64,000 nucleotides of DNA, taken from assembly GCA_012837155.1 (NCBI GenBank), contig CP051546.1:2979699-3043698 (forward strand), in the 5' to 3' direction. The notes under the pieces were generated by a model. That model saw only the letters and a list, made by a program, of their open reading frames with translations, was not told the DNA's origin and searched no databases. A program made the position numbers and the translations under genes. Origin of the DNA: Flavobacterium sp. GTDB taxonomy: Bacteria > Bacteroidota > Bacteroidia > Flavobacteriales > Flavobacteriaceae. Of the stretch, positions 9,399-19,008 are shown piece by piece. Positions within the stretch are counted from its first letter, which is position 1; every line of letters starts with the position of its first letter.

Positions 9399-9416
9399 AA
9401 AAGGAAAACGCCTTTT
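9399..9416 (-). terminator. Weak hairpin downstream of recQ
   Basis: AAAAGG and CCTTTT form a 6-bp stem around AAAACG in the 239-bp gap between recQ and the DUF1624 gene. The minus-strand exit has only four T, so termination is tentative. Otherwise I see nothing in this gap. Confidence 0.3.
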
Positions 9417-9506
9417 CAGAATAATTAAAAACTATGTTTTTATGTGTTTAAAATAATCAAACTTGACACCCAACGATTTTAATACCTTTAAAATCCCTCT
9501 CTTATG

Positions 9507-11700
9507 CTAATTCGCCACTTCGCTTATAAACTTGATTCGCATCAGACGCAATTCTTCAAGATCATACTCGCCATCAAATTCTCTCAAAGCATCTTCAATG
9601 TTATCAGAATGGGATTCCATAAAATAATCGTGAATTTCTTCTTGCTGATCTTCATCGAGCATTTCGTCAATCCAATATTTAATATTTAACTTAGTCCCCG
9701 AATTTACGATTTGCTCCATTTCGGTTATCAAAGCTTCCATCGCCAATCCTTTGGAAGAAGCAATATCATCGAGTGGTAATTTTCGGTCAATATTTTGGAT
9801 GATGTACAATTTGTTGACCGAATTGACTCCGGTTGATTTTACAACCAAATCCTCCGGCCGAATAATGTCATTTTCCTCTACATAACGGCTAATTAATTCT
9901 AAAAATTCCTTGCCATATTTTTTTGCTTTTCCCTCTCCAACACCGTGAATATTGACTAATTCTTCGGTGGTAACTGGATATTTCAAAGCCATATCTTCGA
10001 GGGACGGATCTTGAAAAACTACAAATGGAGGAACGCCTAACCTTTTGGCTACTTTTTTACGTAAATCTCGTAACATTCCCATCAAACCTCATCGGCAACT
10101 CCACTGCCTTTTGCAGCGGTAACAATCGCTTCATCCTCGGATTCATTGTATTCATGATCTTCAGACATCATAAAAGAAACTGGTTTTTTAATAAAATCAA
10201 GTCCTTTTTTTGTGATTTTTACAACTCCGTAGGTCTCAATATCTTTTGACAATAATCCATCAACCAAAACTTGTCGCAACAAGGCCATCCAATATTTCTC
10301 ATCATGATCGCTGCCAGAACCAAAAAATGACTGAACATCTGTCCGATGAGCTTTTATGACTGCATTTATACGACCAATAAGAGTAAAAACAACTTCTTTG
10401 GACTTGTAAATATGTTTGGTATCCCGAACGACTTTGAGCAATTTAACCACCTCATCTTTAGATTCAACCTTGACTTTTGGATTGCGAACATTATCATCCA
10501 TATCGCCACCCTCTCCTGTTTCGGTATCGAATTCTTCGCCAAAATAATGCAAGAGAAATTTCCTTCTCGACATCGATGTTTCGGCATAAGCCACAACTTC
10601 TTGCAATAAAGCAAAGCCAATTTCCTGCTCTGCCACAGGTTTTCCTGATAAGAATTTTTCGAGCTTTTCTACATCTTTATAGGAATAATAAGCAAGACAA
10701 TGACCTTCGCCACCATCGCGACCAGCACGTCCTGTTTCCTGATAATAACTTTCTAATGATTTTGGAATATCATGATGGATTACAAAACGCACATCGGGCT
10801 TGTCAATTCCCATTCCAAAAGCAATCGTGGCAACAACCACATCAACATCTTCCATAAGAACATATCCTGATGCCTCGCACGTGTTTTTGCATCCAATCCC
10901 GCATGATACGGCACGGCACTTATTCCGTTGACCTGTAAAACTTCGGCAATGGCTTCTACTTTTTTACGACTCAGACAATAAATAATGCCTGATTTTCCTT
11001 TATGTTGCTTGATAAAACGGATGATATCCGATTCAATATTTTTAGTTTTGGTACGAACCTCATAATACAAATTAGGCCTATTGAAGGATGCTTTATAAGT
11101 AGTTGCATCAGACATATCTAAGTTTTTGAGGATGTCTTCCTGCACTTTTGGAGTAGCAGTAGCGGTTAATCCAATAATAGACACATCGCCTAATTGCTTA
11201 ATAATATACTTTAAATTTCTATATTCTGGTCTAAAATCATGCCCCCATTCTGAGATACAATGTGCCTCATCAATGGCAACAAACGAAATAGGAACTGCCT
11301 TAAGGAAATTGACATATTCTTCTTTAGTCAATGATTCTGGAGCGACGTATAATAATTTGGTTAAACCAGAACTAATATCTGCTTTAACCTGAGCAATTTC
11401 GGTTTTAGTGAGCGAGGAGTTTAAAACATGGGCAATCCCACTTTCTGAAGACAAACTTCTAATGGCATCAACCTGATTTTTCATCAAGGCAATCAAAGGC
11501 GAAACCACTATAGCAGTTCCTTCCTGAACCAAAGCAGGCAATTGATAACAAAGCGACTTTCCTCCACCCGTAGGCATAATCACAAAAGTGTTTTCCTTAT
11601 TTAGGATGCTTTTTATAACACGTTCCTGTAACCCTTTGAATTGGTTAAAGCCAAAAAATTTCTTTAATTCTTTGTGGATGTCAATTTCGTTTGAATTCAT
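9507..11700 (-). CDS. recQ: ATP-dependent DNA helicase RecQ (two frameshifts)
   Basis: Three frames add up to about 730 residues. Visible parts are Walker [20 protein letters not shown] box [19 protein letters not shown], motif III LTATATP, motif [23 protein letters not shown] and [12 protein letters not shown], then the zinc/winged-helix region. The C-terminal HRDC domain contains [19 protein letters not shown]. RecQ unwinds DNA 3' to 5' in recombination repair. The frame breaks near 10857 (TTC-TTA-TGG should be TTA-ATG-GAA) and 10084 (one T missing), both single-base losses in a conserved gene. It diverges from kpsF. Confidence 0.93.
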
Positions 11701-11722
11701 TCTTTATTAATGGTATTTTATC

Positions 11723-11730
11723 TAAATTTG
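11723..11730 (+). promoter_or_regulatory. Putative -7 element for kpsF-tatC operon
   Basis: TAAATTTG matches TAnnTTTG. It lies downstream of the upstream-most possible TTG start (11691) and so supports the TTG at 11787 as the kpsF start. Confidence 0.45.
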
Positions 11731-11786
11731 CGACACCTAAAGATACTAATTTCTTTTACACATACAAATTTTATACTAATTCTATT

Positions 11787-12750
11787 TTGAACACAAAAGA
11801 AAATATATTGATTTTAGCTAAAAAGACCATTCTTTCTGAAAGTGAATCCATAGCTAAACTAATTGATTTTATTGACATTAACTTCGTCGAAGCGACACAA
11901 ATTTTGTTTCATTCCAAAGGGCGATTAATCGTTACTGGGATTGGAAAAAGCGCCATTATCGCACAAAAAATGGTCGCTACGTTTAATTCTACAGGAACAC
12001 CAGCGCTATTTTTACACGCTTCAGAAGCTATTCATGGCGATTTAGGCATGGTACAACCTGACGATGTTGTCATCTGTATTTCAAAAAGTGGCAACAGTCC
12101 CGAAATAAAAATCCTCATTCCTATATTGAAACGATTTGGCAATAAATTAATTGCCATTACGGGAAATATGACCTCGTTTTTAGCAAAAGAATCTAATTTT
12201 GTTTTGAATACTACCGTCGATGCAGAATCTTGTCGAAACAATTTAGCACCCACAAATAGCACCACAGCACAACTTGTTATGGGAGATGCGCTTGCCGTTT
12301 GTCTGATAGAAATGCGAAATTTTACAAGCGAAGATTTTGCAAAATATCATCCTGGCGGGGCTTTAGGAAAAAAACTACTCCTTCGAGTGGTAGACATGCT
12401 CGACAACTCATTGAAACCCATGGTAGCACCAGATGCATCCATAAAAAAAGTAATTTCGAAATCTCCGAAAAACGCCTTGGCGTTACCGCTGTAATCGAAA
12501 ATGAAAAAGTAATTGGAATAATTACTGATGGAGATATACGAAGAATGCTCAATGAAAATGATACTTTCGGCCATTTGACTGCCAAAGATATTATGACAAA
12601 AAACCCAAAAAGAATACAATCCACAACGATGGTGGCAGATGCTTTGAATATGCTTGAAGATTTTGCCATTACCCAACTAATTGTAGTAGACAACGATGAG
12701 TATAAAGGAGTATTACATTTGCATGACATCTTAAAGAAGGAATTGTATAA
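11787..12750 (+). CDS. kpsF: Arabinose-5-phosphate isomerase KdsD/KpsF (frameshifts)
   Basis: The N-terminal SIS domain shows IVTGIGKSAIIAQKMVATF, ALFLHASEAIHGDLGM and CISKSGNSPEIK, followed by EDFAKYHPGGALGKK. Two CBS domains follow in another frame (GVTAVIENEKVIGIITDGDI then MTKNPKRI and ALNMLEDFAITQLIVVDN). The enzyme turns ribulose-5-P into arabinose-5-P, the first step to Kdo for LPS. One A is missing near 12467 (SKISEKRLG expected). Another near 12733 hides the natural end LKEGIV-TAA, which overlaps the tatC ATG by one base. I prefer the TTG start at 11787 because it follows the promoter motif and fits the usual N-terminus. Confidence 0.88.
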
Positions 12751-13551
12751 TGGAAAGAAAACGCTTAAAGAAATGTCGTTTTTAGATCATCTTGAGGAAT
12801 TAAGATGGTTATTAGTTCGAAGCTCGGCGGCAGTAATAATAATGGCCTTTGCAGCTATTTTGTAAGTGACTACCTGTTCGACACCATTATATTTGGTCCC
12901 ACGAGACCTTCTTTTTTTACCTATCGTTTTTTTTGTGATTTATCGCATCAATTAAATTTTGGCGAAAGTATATGCATCGAAGAATTGCCTTTTATCATCC
13001 AAAATACTGAAATGGAGGGACAGGTAAATATGTTTGTTTGGATGTGTATCTTAGCAGGTTTCATCTTGGCTTTCCCATATATATTATGGCAAATTTGGAA
13101 ATTTATCAGCCCTGCTTTGTATGAAAAAGAAAAGAAAAATGCTAGAGTATTCATATTCGTTTCCTCCTTATTGTTTTTTTTAGGAGTACTTTTTGGCTAT
13201 TTTGTGGTCATCCCAATGTCTGTCAACTTTGTGGCCACGTTTACAGTAAGTGATGTTGTAAAAAATCAATTTACACTCGATTCTTATATTGGAATGGTAA
13301 AAACATCTGTTTTAGCGGGTGGACTATTTTTTGAATTACCAATTATCATTTATTTTCTAACAAAACTAGGATTAGTAAGTCCCTATTTTTTAAGAAAGTA
13401 CCGAAAATACGCGATTGTTATAGTACTAATTGTTGCCGCCATAGTAACGCCTCCGGACGTTGTGAGCCAAACAATTGTCGCCATTCCGATGTTGATTATT
13501 TTCGAATTAAGTGTTATTATCTCTTCTATCGTTTATAAAAGAAAAATAAAA
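12750..13551 (+). CDS. tatC: Sec-independent protein translocase TatC (frameshifts)
   Basis: The N-terminus KKTLKEMSFLDHLEELRWLL is the TatC signature. Six hydrophobic segments follow, with FILAFPYILWQIWKFISPAL, YEKEKKNAR, FFLGVLFGYFVVIP and AAIVTPPDVVSQT. TatC is the inner-membrane receptor for twin-arginine signal peptides. Missing bases near 12755 and 12858 break the 5' part. At the 3' end the frame runs without a stop into the next gene, so TatC and the decarboxylase-like protein appear fused. A natural length of about 267 residues ends near 13551, and a further indel probably hides the stop. Confidence 0.87.
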
Positions 13552-13917
13552 ATGAGCAACTTAGTTAAGGAATTTAATGATTATCGTTCTAAGATGAACG
13601 AAAAACTATTAGCCGACAACAATAAAATTGTAAAACGAATTTTCAATCTTGACACCAATGCCTACGCCGAAGGGGCCTTAGACGTAAGAACAAAAGAATT
13701 ATTGGGCTTAGTCGCTTCGGCTGTTTTACGCTGTGATGATTGTGTAAAATACCATTTGGAAAATTGTCACAAAGAAGGAATTACCAAAGAAGAAATGATG
13801 GAAGCAATGGGAATTGCAACACTTGTAGGCGGTACTATTGTTGTGCCACATTTGCGCAGGGCGTATGAATTTTGGGAAGAATTAGAAAATCCCCTAACTC
13901 CCAAAGAAGGGATTTAG
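13552..13917 (+). CDS. Carboxymuconolactone decarboxylase-family protein (AhpD-like)
   Basis: The 121 residues from the internal ATG form a complete CMD/AhpD domain with the redox CxxC in VLRCDDCVKYHLENC and a following His. The family includes peroxidase-like thiol proteins. Substrate and role here are unknown. In the given sequence it reads in frame with tatC, but the start at MSNLVKEFNDYRSKMNEKLL after a lysine-rich TatC tail indicates a separate gene in the same operon. Confidence 0.82.
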   Translation: MSNLVKEFNDYRSKMNEKLLADNNKIVKRIFNLDTNAYAEGALDVRTKELLGLVASAVLRCDDCVKYHLENCHKEGITKEEMMEAMGIATLVGGTIVVPHLRRAYEFWEELENPLTPKEGI

Positions 13918-13955
13918 AAATTGAAAATATTAAATTTTGACTAACAAATAAAAAA

Positions 13956-14673
13956 ATGAAGTTAAGAGCCGAAAATCTAGTTAAAACCTATAAAGGGCGA
14001 AGTGTTGTTAAAGGCATTTCGGTAGAGGTAAATCAAGGTGAAATTGTAGGATTATTGGGACCTAACGGTGCTGGAAAAACGACTTCTTTTTACATGATTG
14101 TTGGATTGGTAAAACCCAATATGGGCAATATCTATCTTGATGATTTAGATATTACTCATTTCCCAATGTATAAAAGAGCCCAGCAAGGCATTGGTTATTT
14201 AGCACAAGAAGCATCTGTTTTTAGAAAATTAAGTATCGAAGATAATATTTTGAGTGTGCTGCAATTAACCAAACTTTCTAAAGAAGAACAACACGCCAAA
14301 ATGGAAAGTTTGATTGATGAATTTGGTTTGCAACACATTCGTACCAATCGTGGCGATTTACTTTCGGGTGGAGAACGCCGTCGTACCGAAATTGCGCGTT
14401 GTTTGGCTACCGATCCTAAATTTATACTACTCGATGAACCTTTTGCAGGTGTCGATCCTGTTGCCGTGGAAGATATTCAGCGCATTGTGGCTCAACTCAA
14501 AAAATAAAAACATCGGAATCTTGATAACCGACCATAATGTACAGGAAACCCTAGCCATTACTGACAAGACATATCTTATGTTTGAAGGCGGTATTTTGAA
14601 AGAAGGAAAACCAGAAGAATTAGTCGTAGACGAAATGGTGCGTCGCGTATATTTAGGACAAAATTTGAGTTGA
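13956..14673 (+). CDS. lptB: LPS export ABC transporter ATP-binding protein LptB (one frameshift)
   Basis: The order is that of LptB: Walker [19 protein letters not shown]-loop region [15 protein letters not shown], signature [17 protein letters not shown], Walker [17 protein letters not shown], then the switch His in [11 protein letters not shown] and the C-terminal [11 protein letters not shown]. LptB powers LPS extraction from the inner membrane with LptFG. Reading the A6 run near 14500-14505 as A5 joins the two frames ([15 protein letters not shown]). The gene closes the kpsF-tatC-CMD operon, which couples Kdo supply and LPS transport. Confidence 0.92.
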
Positions 14674-14899
14674 GAAAGAAGAAATTGGAGTTTTAATAAA
14701 ATGTAGCAAAAATTCCAACAATTGGATTTGGAGAATATTCTATTACAACAAAGAGGATAAACGCTTGTTACCTCCTAAAAAAAATCCCACAATGGATTTT
14801 ACTGTCAATTTCGCCAATCCAAAGTCGGTGCTTTTTTTTGATTAATTTTATGTTGTTTTTTGTATTTATTGTTTCAATGATTCTAAAAAGACATTAATT
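14674..14899. other. Intergenic region between lptB and IS copy A
   Basis: This is 226 bp of AT-rich DNA. I see no open frame or clear hairpin. A tail reading AAAGTCGGTGC followed by T8 near 14816-14838 superficially resembles a tracrRNA end but has no matching stem. Confidence 0.5.
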
Positions 14900-16379
14900 A
14901 GTCAATCCTTAAATATGACACAACAGATTGATTGTTAATAACTTGTATATAAAAACAACTTAAAAACACTAAGTTGAATTGCCAAAAAGTGTATATTTAG
15001 GTATAAAAAAGTGGCAATATGTTAGGTAAAATAAAACCGAATTTTCAGCAAAATTTATTTCAGACTAGGCTGACAGATCTTATAAACCTTGAGCATCCTT
15101 TGGTAAAACTCGCAGGGGAGCTTGATTGGTCAAAAATGGAGTTTGAGTTCCAAAACCTATATTCAGAGCAAGGAAGACCCTCTATTCCGATTAGAAAAAT
15201 AGCAGGTTTACTGCTGTTAAAAGAGATGTTTAAAGAGAGTGATGAATCTGTAGTTGAACGTTGGATAGAAAACCCTTATTGGCAATATTTTACAGGAGAA
15301 TATTTTTTTCAAAACAAGCAACCTTTTGACCCGAGTGAGTTTGTTCATTTTAGAAAGAGACTGAAAGAGAAAGGATTAGAATTTATTTTAAGTCAAACAG
15401 TAGCCTTGCATCCAGAGGCGAAAAATGAAAAGGAAGTTCAGATTGACACCACTGTTCAAGAAAAAAATATTACTTTTCCAACCGATGCCAAATTAGCTAA
15501 AAAGGTAATTGACAATTGTACAAAAATAGCTGAAAAAGAAGGAGTTAAACAAAGACAAACTTATAAAAGGGTAGCCAAACAACATCTTCGGGATGCTTAT
15601 TTTGGACATCATCCCAAACGAAAAAAGAAAGCTATAATGGCGCGAAAAAGTTGCGAACCATTGGTAAGCGAGTCGTTCGAGAATTGGAACGCAAGTTGCC
15701 TGAAGAAATTTTAAAACAATACGAAACAGAATTTAGCAATTACAAAAAAGTACTCACTCAGGAAAGAAACAGCAAGGAAAAAATATACAGTTTACACGAA
15801 CCTCAAACAGCCTGTATAGCAAAAGGGAAAGCTCATAAAGCGTATGAATTTGGAACAAAAGTAGCGGTAACAAGAGGTCGAAAAACAGGAGTCATTACCT
15901 CAATAAAACGATTTTCAGGCAATCCTCACGATAGCAAAACCTTAGAAGAATCATTAGCACAAAGCCAGCGAGTTAGAGAGCAAATTGGAGGTACAAGACC
16001 AACAATAGCAAGTACAGACAGAGGATTTAGAGGTGTCACACAAGTTGAAAATACACAAATAGTAATCCCAAAAAACACAAAAGAAAAATCAAGATACAAA
16101 CAAGACGTTGCCCGAAAAAGATTTAGAGCCAGAGCGGCAATAGAACCAACAATATCCCATTTAAAAAGAAACCACGCTTTAGGATTAAATTTCCTCAAAG
16201 GCGTGGCTGGAGATATTAATAATGCACTTTTAGCAGGTATTGGTTACAATCTAAAAATGAGGTTTAACCATATCAAAGCACAATTTATTCTTTGTCTCGA
16301 ATTTTTAATGCATATTTTTGCAAATGTGTTTTTGATAAAAAATCTAAAAACTCAAAAAGTGAGTTTTTAAGGAATGACT
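14900..16379 (+). mobile_element. IS5-superfamily insertion sequence, copy A
   Basis: This 1480-bp element has imperfect terminal inverted repeats AGTCAATCCTTAAA and (other end) AGTCATTCCTTAAA. It is flanked by AATT on both sides, a probable 4-bp target duplication. It is nearly identical to 37481-38961 and 42570-44050 but 1 bp shorter because of an A5 instead of A6 in the transposase. Confidence 0.9.
15019..16370 (+). CDS. IS5-family DDE transposase, copy A (one-base deletion)
   Basis: The product should be 450 residues, as in the two intact copies. It has an N-terminal DUF772-like helical domain (HPLVKLAGELDW, WIENPYWQYFTGE) and a DDE catalytic core with D in VQIDTTVQEKN, D in IASTDRGFRG and E in AAIEPTISHLKRNHAL. 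Here the run at about 15645-15649 is A5 (CGCGAAAAAGTTG) where the other copies have A6. This splits the frame at MARK. As given, the copy would be inactive unless the lesion is a read error. Confidence 0.92.
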
Positions 16380-16434
16380 AATTACCACGCAATTTGCTAA
16401 CCTTAATTAGCATTCAACATACCTAAAAATTCCA

Positions 16435-16442
16435 TATCTTTG
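16435..16442 (+). promoter_or_regulatory. Putative -7 element for mntA-hepT
   Basis: TATCTTTG matches TAnnTTTG and ends only 4 bp before the mntA ATG at 16447. Transcription from it would start at or near the start codon, giving a leaderless or nearly leaderless mRNA. Confidence 0.4.
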
Positions 16443-16446
16443 ATAT

Positions 16447-16745
16447 ATGGATTTAATAACCCAAAATAAAGAAATAATTAAAAATTTATGTGAAACACAT
16501 AATGTGGACAAATTATATCTTTTTGGTTCTGCAACAACCACTAAATTCAATGAAGAAAGCGACATTGATTTTTTGGTAAAATTCAAATCTTTCGATCTTA
16601 AGTTATACTTCTTAAACTATATTGATTTTAAGGACAAATTAAAAAAATTACTCCATCGAGAAATTGATCTTGTAGAAGAACAGACCTTAAAAACCCTTAT
16701 CTAATCAGTTCCATTGAAGAAAACAAAGAATTAATTTATGGATAA
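16447..16745 (+). CDS. mntA: MntA-type minimal nucleotidyltransferase antitoxin (one frameshift near the end)
   Basis: The MNT core is clear: LYLFGSATTTKFNEESDIDFLV carries the GSx-to-DxD motif (GSA, DID), with a third acidic position in HREIDLVEEQTL. MNT antitoxins of the HEPN/MNT class AMPylate a tyrosine of their HEPN toxin. The frame stops early at 16704. Adding one A to the run near 16690 gives LKNPYLISSIEENKELIYG with a stop at 16745, overlapping hepT by 8 bp. That is the expected family ending. Confidence 0.85.
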
Positions 16746-17094
16746 AAGAATTCTTAAATGGCTGTATGATGTAAAAGTCGCCATTGATGAAATAGACAGT
16801 TATTTCATTAATGAGAAAATGGATTTTTTTGAATACAAGAAAAACTTTATGAGAAAGAGAGCTGTTGAAAGGAATCTTGAAATCATTGGAGAAGCTATAA
16901 ATAGAATTATAAAAGCGGATAATTCAATCGCTTCAAAAATTACTGATTCAATAGCTATTATTGGCTTAAGAAATCAAGTCATTCACGCTTATGATAGCAT
17001 TTCTGACGAAACCATTTGGGCTATACTTACAAATCATCTGCCTAAATTAAAGGTTGAAATAGACAAATTACTAGAAATCACTACTCAATCGTAA
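16738..17094 (+). CDS. hepT: HepT-like HEPN toxin (RNase)
   Basis: This 118-residue all-helical protein has the HEPN R-x4-H motif as RNQVIHAYDSI near residue 81, preceded by VERNLEIIGEAINRI. This is the DUF86/HepT pattern, and such proteins cleave RNA. It is coupled to mntA by an 8-bp overlap. The 3' end overlaps the convergent GH25 gene by about 14 bp. The pair sits directly beside IS copy A, a common accessory setting. Confidence 0.9.
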   Translation: MDKRILKWLYDVKVAIDEIDSYFINEKMDFFEYKKNFMRKRAVERNLEIIGEAINRIIKADNSIASKITDSIAIIGLRNQVIHAYDSISDETIWAILTNHLPKLKVEIDKLLEITTQS

Positions 17095-17946
17095 TAAACC
17101 GCAACTGTTCTAGATCGCCATTGTAAATATTCACGTCGACGTTGCCTTTTATTCCCGAAATTGAAGCTTTTTTCGGTAAATTGCCAGAACAACCAATCGT
17201 CTTTAATTCTTTCTCGATAAAAATTATAATTGGCTATCCAAAAAAGATAGTCGCCAAACTCTTCCTTCAAAAAATCATCATAATACTTTTCGCTGGTATA
17301 AATAATAGGTTTTACCTTATAATGATTTTCAACCGCTTTCAGCCACCGCTTTAATCCGAGTTTCAAATTTGTCAAAGATTGTTCTTTTGGGAGTTTTTCA
17401 ATATCTAAAACAGGAGGCAAATCGCCTTTGTGAAGCTGAACTGTTTTGACGAAAAGCTGGGCTTGTTCTAATGAATTTTCGTTAGGACGATAATAATGAT
17501 ACGCACCCCGAATCATTTTATATTTTTTGGCTTCGAGCCAATTTTTCTTGAATCGCGCGTCTTTACTGTCGTTTCCTGCGGTAGCACGAATAAAAACAAA
17601 CGCAATTGGGTAATCATTTTCTATGGTTTTAACCAAACTCCAATCGATTTTTCCTTGAAACTCCGAAACATCCACGCCAATGACTTTTCCTTGATGATTT
17701 TCTAAAACTTGATAATTACGAACGTCCGAAATGCGTTTGGCTTCCGTTTTTTTCGAATTGAATTTTATCGGATTTAAATCCTAAATAATACAGCAATCCA
17801 TTTCGATAATGATAGCCAATTCCAAGGAATAGTAAAATAAAAAAGACGATTATTGAAAAACGCAATACCTTTCCAGAAAAAAAAGACCCTTTCTTTCTTG
17901 ATTTCCCTCTGATTACAGTTTTAGTTCGAGTGGTTTTTCGCCTCAT
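17081..17946 (-). CDS. GH25-family lysozyme with N-terminal membrane anchor (two frameshifts)
   Basis: The N-terminal piece has a basic tail (MRRKTTRTKTVIRGKSRKKG) and one transmembrane segment, so the catalytic domain is periplasmic or surface-facing. The GH25 core shows DVSEFQGKIDW (first catalytic Asp region), RATAG, GAYHYYRP, LPPVLDIE (acid residue) and WLFWQFTEK. Such enzymes cut the MurNAc-GlcNAc bond in peptidoglycan. Frames join if one extra A near 17760 and one near 17166 are removed. The corrected end reads GNVDVNIYNGDLEQLRFITI, the usual GH25 C-terminus. Confidence 0.87.
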
Positions 17947-17953
17947 TGAAAAA

Positions 17954-18664
17954 TTACTTTTTCAGAAACTTGTTATTTATTACCGAAAGCAAAACATAAG
18001 CTATGATAATCAAGGAAATTCCCAAGTATTGGAAGCACACCAACAGCAAAAGCGATACAGTTAAAAAGACAATTTGAAGCGCATTTTTCTTAAAAGTAAA
18101 ATCTTTAATTTTCAAAGAAAACAAGGGAATTTCGGCATTTAGGATAAAAGCACTAAACAAAACAACAAATAATAAAATCCATTGATTGGTCAAAAATTCG
18201 AATAGTATTAACGAATCCGAATATTGTAAAACCAAAGGCAAACTCATTATAAACAAAGTGTTGGCAGGCGTTGGCAAACCTATAAAAGAATCAGATTGAC
18301 GGGTATCAATATTAAAATTCGCCAAACGGTAGCAAGAGCCCAAAGTAATAATAAATCCAAGAAAAGGCAAAATCGTTGAAGGCGAAGAAGGGTCTTGGCA
18401 TTTTTGCAACAAACAAAACATCACATAACCCGGAACAACACCACTGGTAACCATATCTGCCAAAGAATCCAATTGCAATCCTAACGGGCTTGAAACCTGA
18501 AACAATCGAGCAAAAAAACCGTCGAAAAAATCAAAGAATATTCCCAAACACACAAAATAAAAAGCCATCTCAAAATTCAATTCAGAGACATAAACCAAGG
18601 CAATACAGCCACAGAAAAGATTGATCAAGGTAATTACATTCGGAATGTGCTTTTTAATATTCAT
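17954..18664 (-). CDS. pssA: CDP-diacylglycerol-serine O-phosphatidyltransferase
   Basis: This multi-span membrane enzyme has the CDP-alcohol phosphotransferase motif DG-xx-AR-x8-G-xxx-D-xxx-D in DGFFARLFQVSSPLGLQLDS then LADMV. It makes phosphatidylserine, the precursor of phosphatidylethanolamine, in the inner membrane. The N-terminus MNIKKHIPNVITLINLFCGC is typical of PssA, so I use the ATG at 18664 rather than the longer frame from 18694. It lies 8 bp downstream of the GH25 start on the same strand. Confidence 0.93.
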   Translation of the reverse strand: MNIKKHIPNVITLINLFCGCIALVYVSELNFEMAFYFVCLGIFFDFFDGFFARLFQVSSPLGLQLDSLADMVTSGVVPGYVMFCLLQKCQDPSSPSTILPFLGFIITLGSCYRLANFNIDTRQSDSFIGLPTPANTLFIMSLPLVLQYSDSLILFEFLTNQWILLFVVLFSAFILNAEIPLFSLKIKDFTFKKNALQIVFLTVSLLLLVCFQYLGISLIIIAYVLLSVINNKFLKK

Positions 18665-18693
18665 AGCTGTCAGAATTAGATTGTCAAAGTTCA

Positions 18694-18701
18694 CAAATTT
18701 A
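18694..18701 (-). promoter_or_regulatory. Putative -7 element for pssA
   Basis: On the minus strand this reads TAAATTTG, matching TAnnTTTG, 30 bp before the chosen ATG. It also argues against the upstream start at 18694. Confidence 0.45.
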
Positions 18702-18756
18702 ATACAATACCATTAGCTATTTCAAATTAGCCAAAAAAAATTAGTCAAAATAAACT

Positions 18757-18882
18757 ATAAATAAGTCGAAAGTTTAAATATCATAAAGTCAAACGAATCA
18801 AAAACAACTTATAATCAACGATTTATATTTTTTTTATCCGATTTCAAATACGACATTATACCATAACCACTACTTAAGTAAG
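18757..18882 (-). repeat. Dispersed ~130-bp intergenic repeat, copy 3 (reverse orientation)
   Basis: On the minus strand it shares ATTCGTTTGACTTTATG and AAACTTTCGACTTA with copies at 1748 and 21286. It lies between the divergent pssA and porV-like genes. Confidence 0.7.
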
Positions 18883-18960
18883 CAAAAGTTTAAATTTTAA
18901 CGGCAATTGTCATCTTGGTTTAATTTAACCAAAGGAAGTATGAAGCTCATTAAAAAATTA

Positions 18961-18968
18961 TATTTTTG
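18961..18968 (+). promoter_or_regulatory. Putative -7 element for the PorV-like gene
   Basis: TATTTTTG matches TAnnTTTG, 40 bp before the ATG at 19009. Confidence 0.42.
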
Positions 18969-19008
18969 GTAAAAAATTAAACAATCCTAAGGGTTGGCAA
19001 AATAATCC

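Noticed and set aside
14816..14838. AAAGTCGGTGC followed by T8, resembling a tracrRNA 3' tail
   Set aside because: No complementary stem, no repeat array and no cas gene in the window.
15926..16198. 90-residue antisense frame repeated in all three IS copies (also at 37662-37934 and 42751-43023)
   Set aside because: It is conserved only because the IS copies are nearly identical, and it lies opposite the DDE domain with no start signal or recognisable family.
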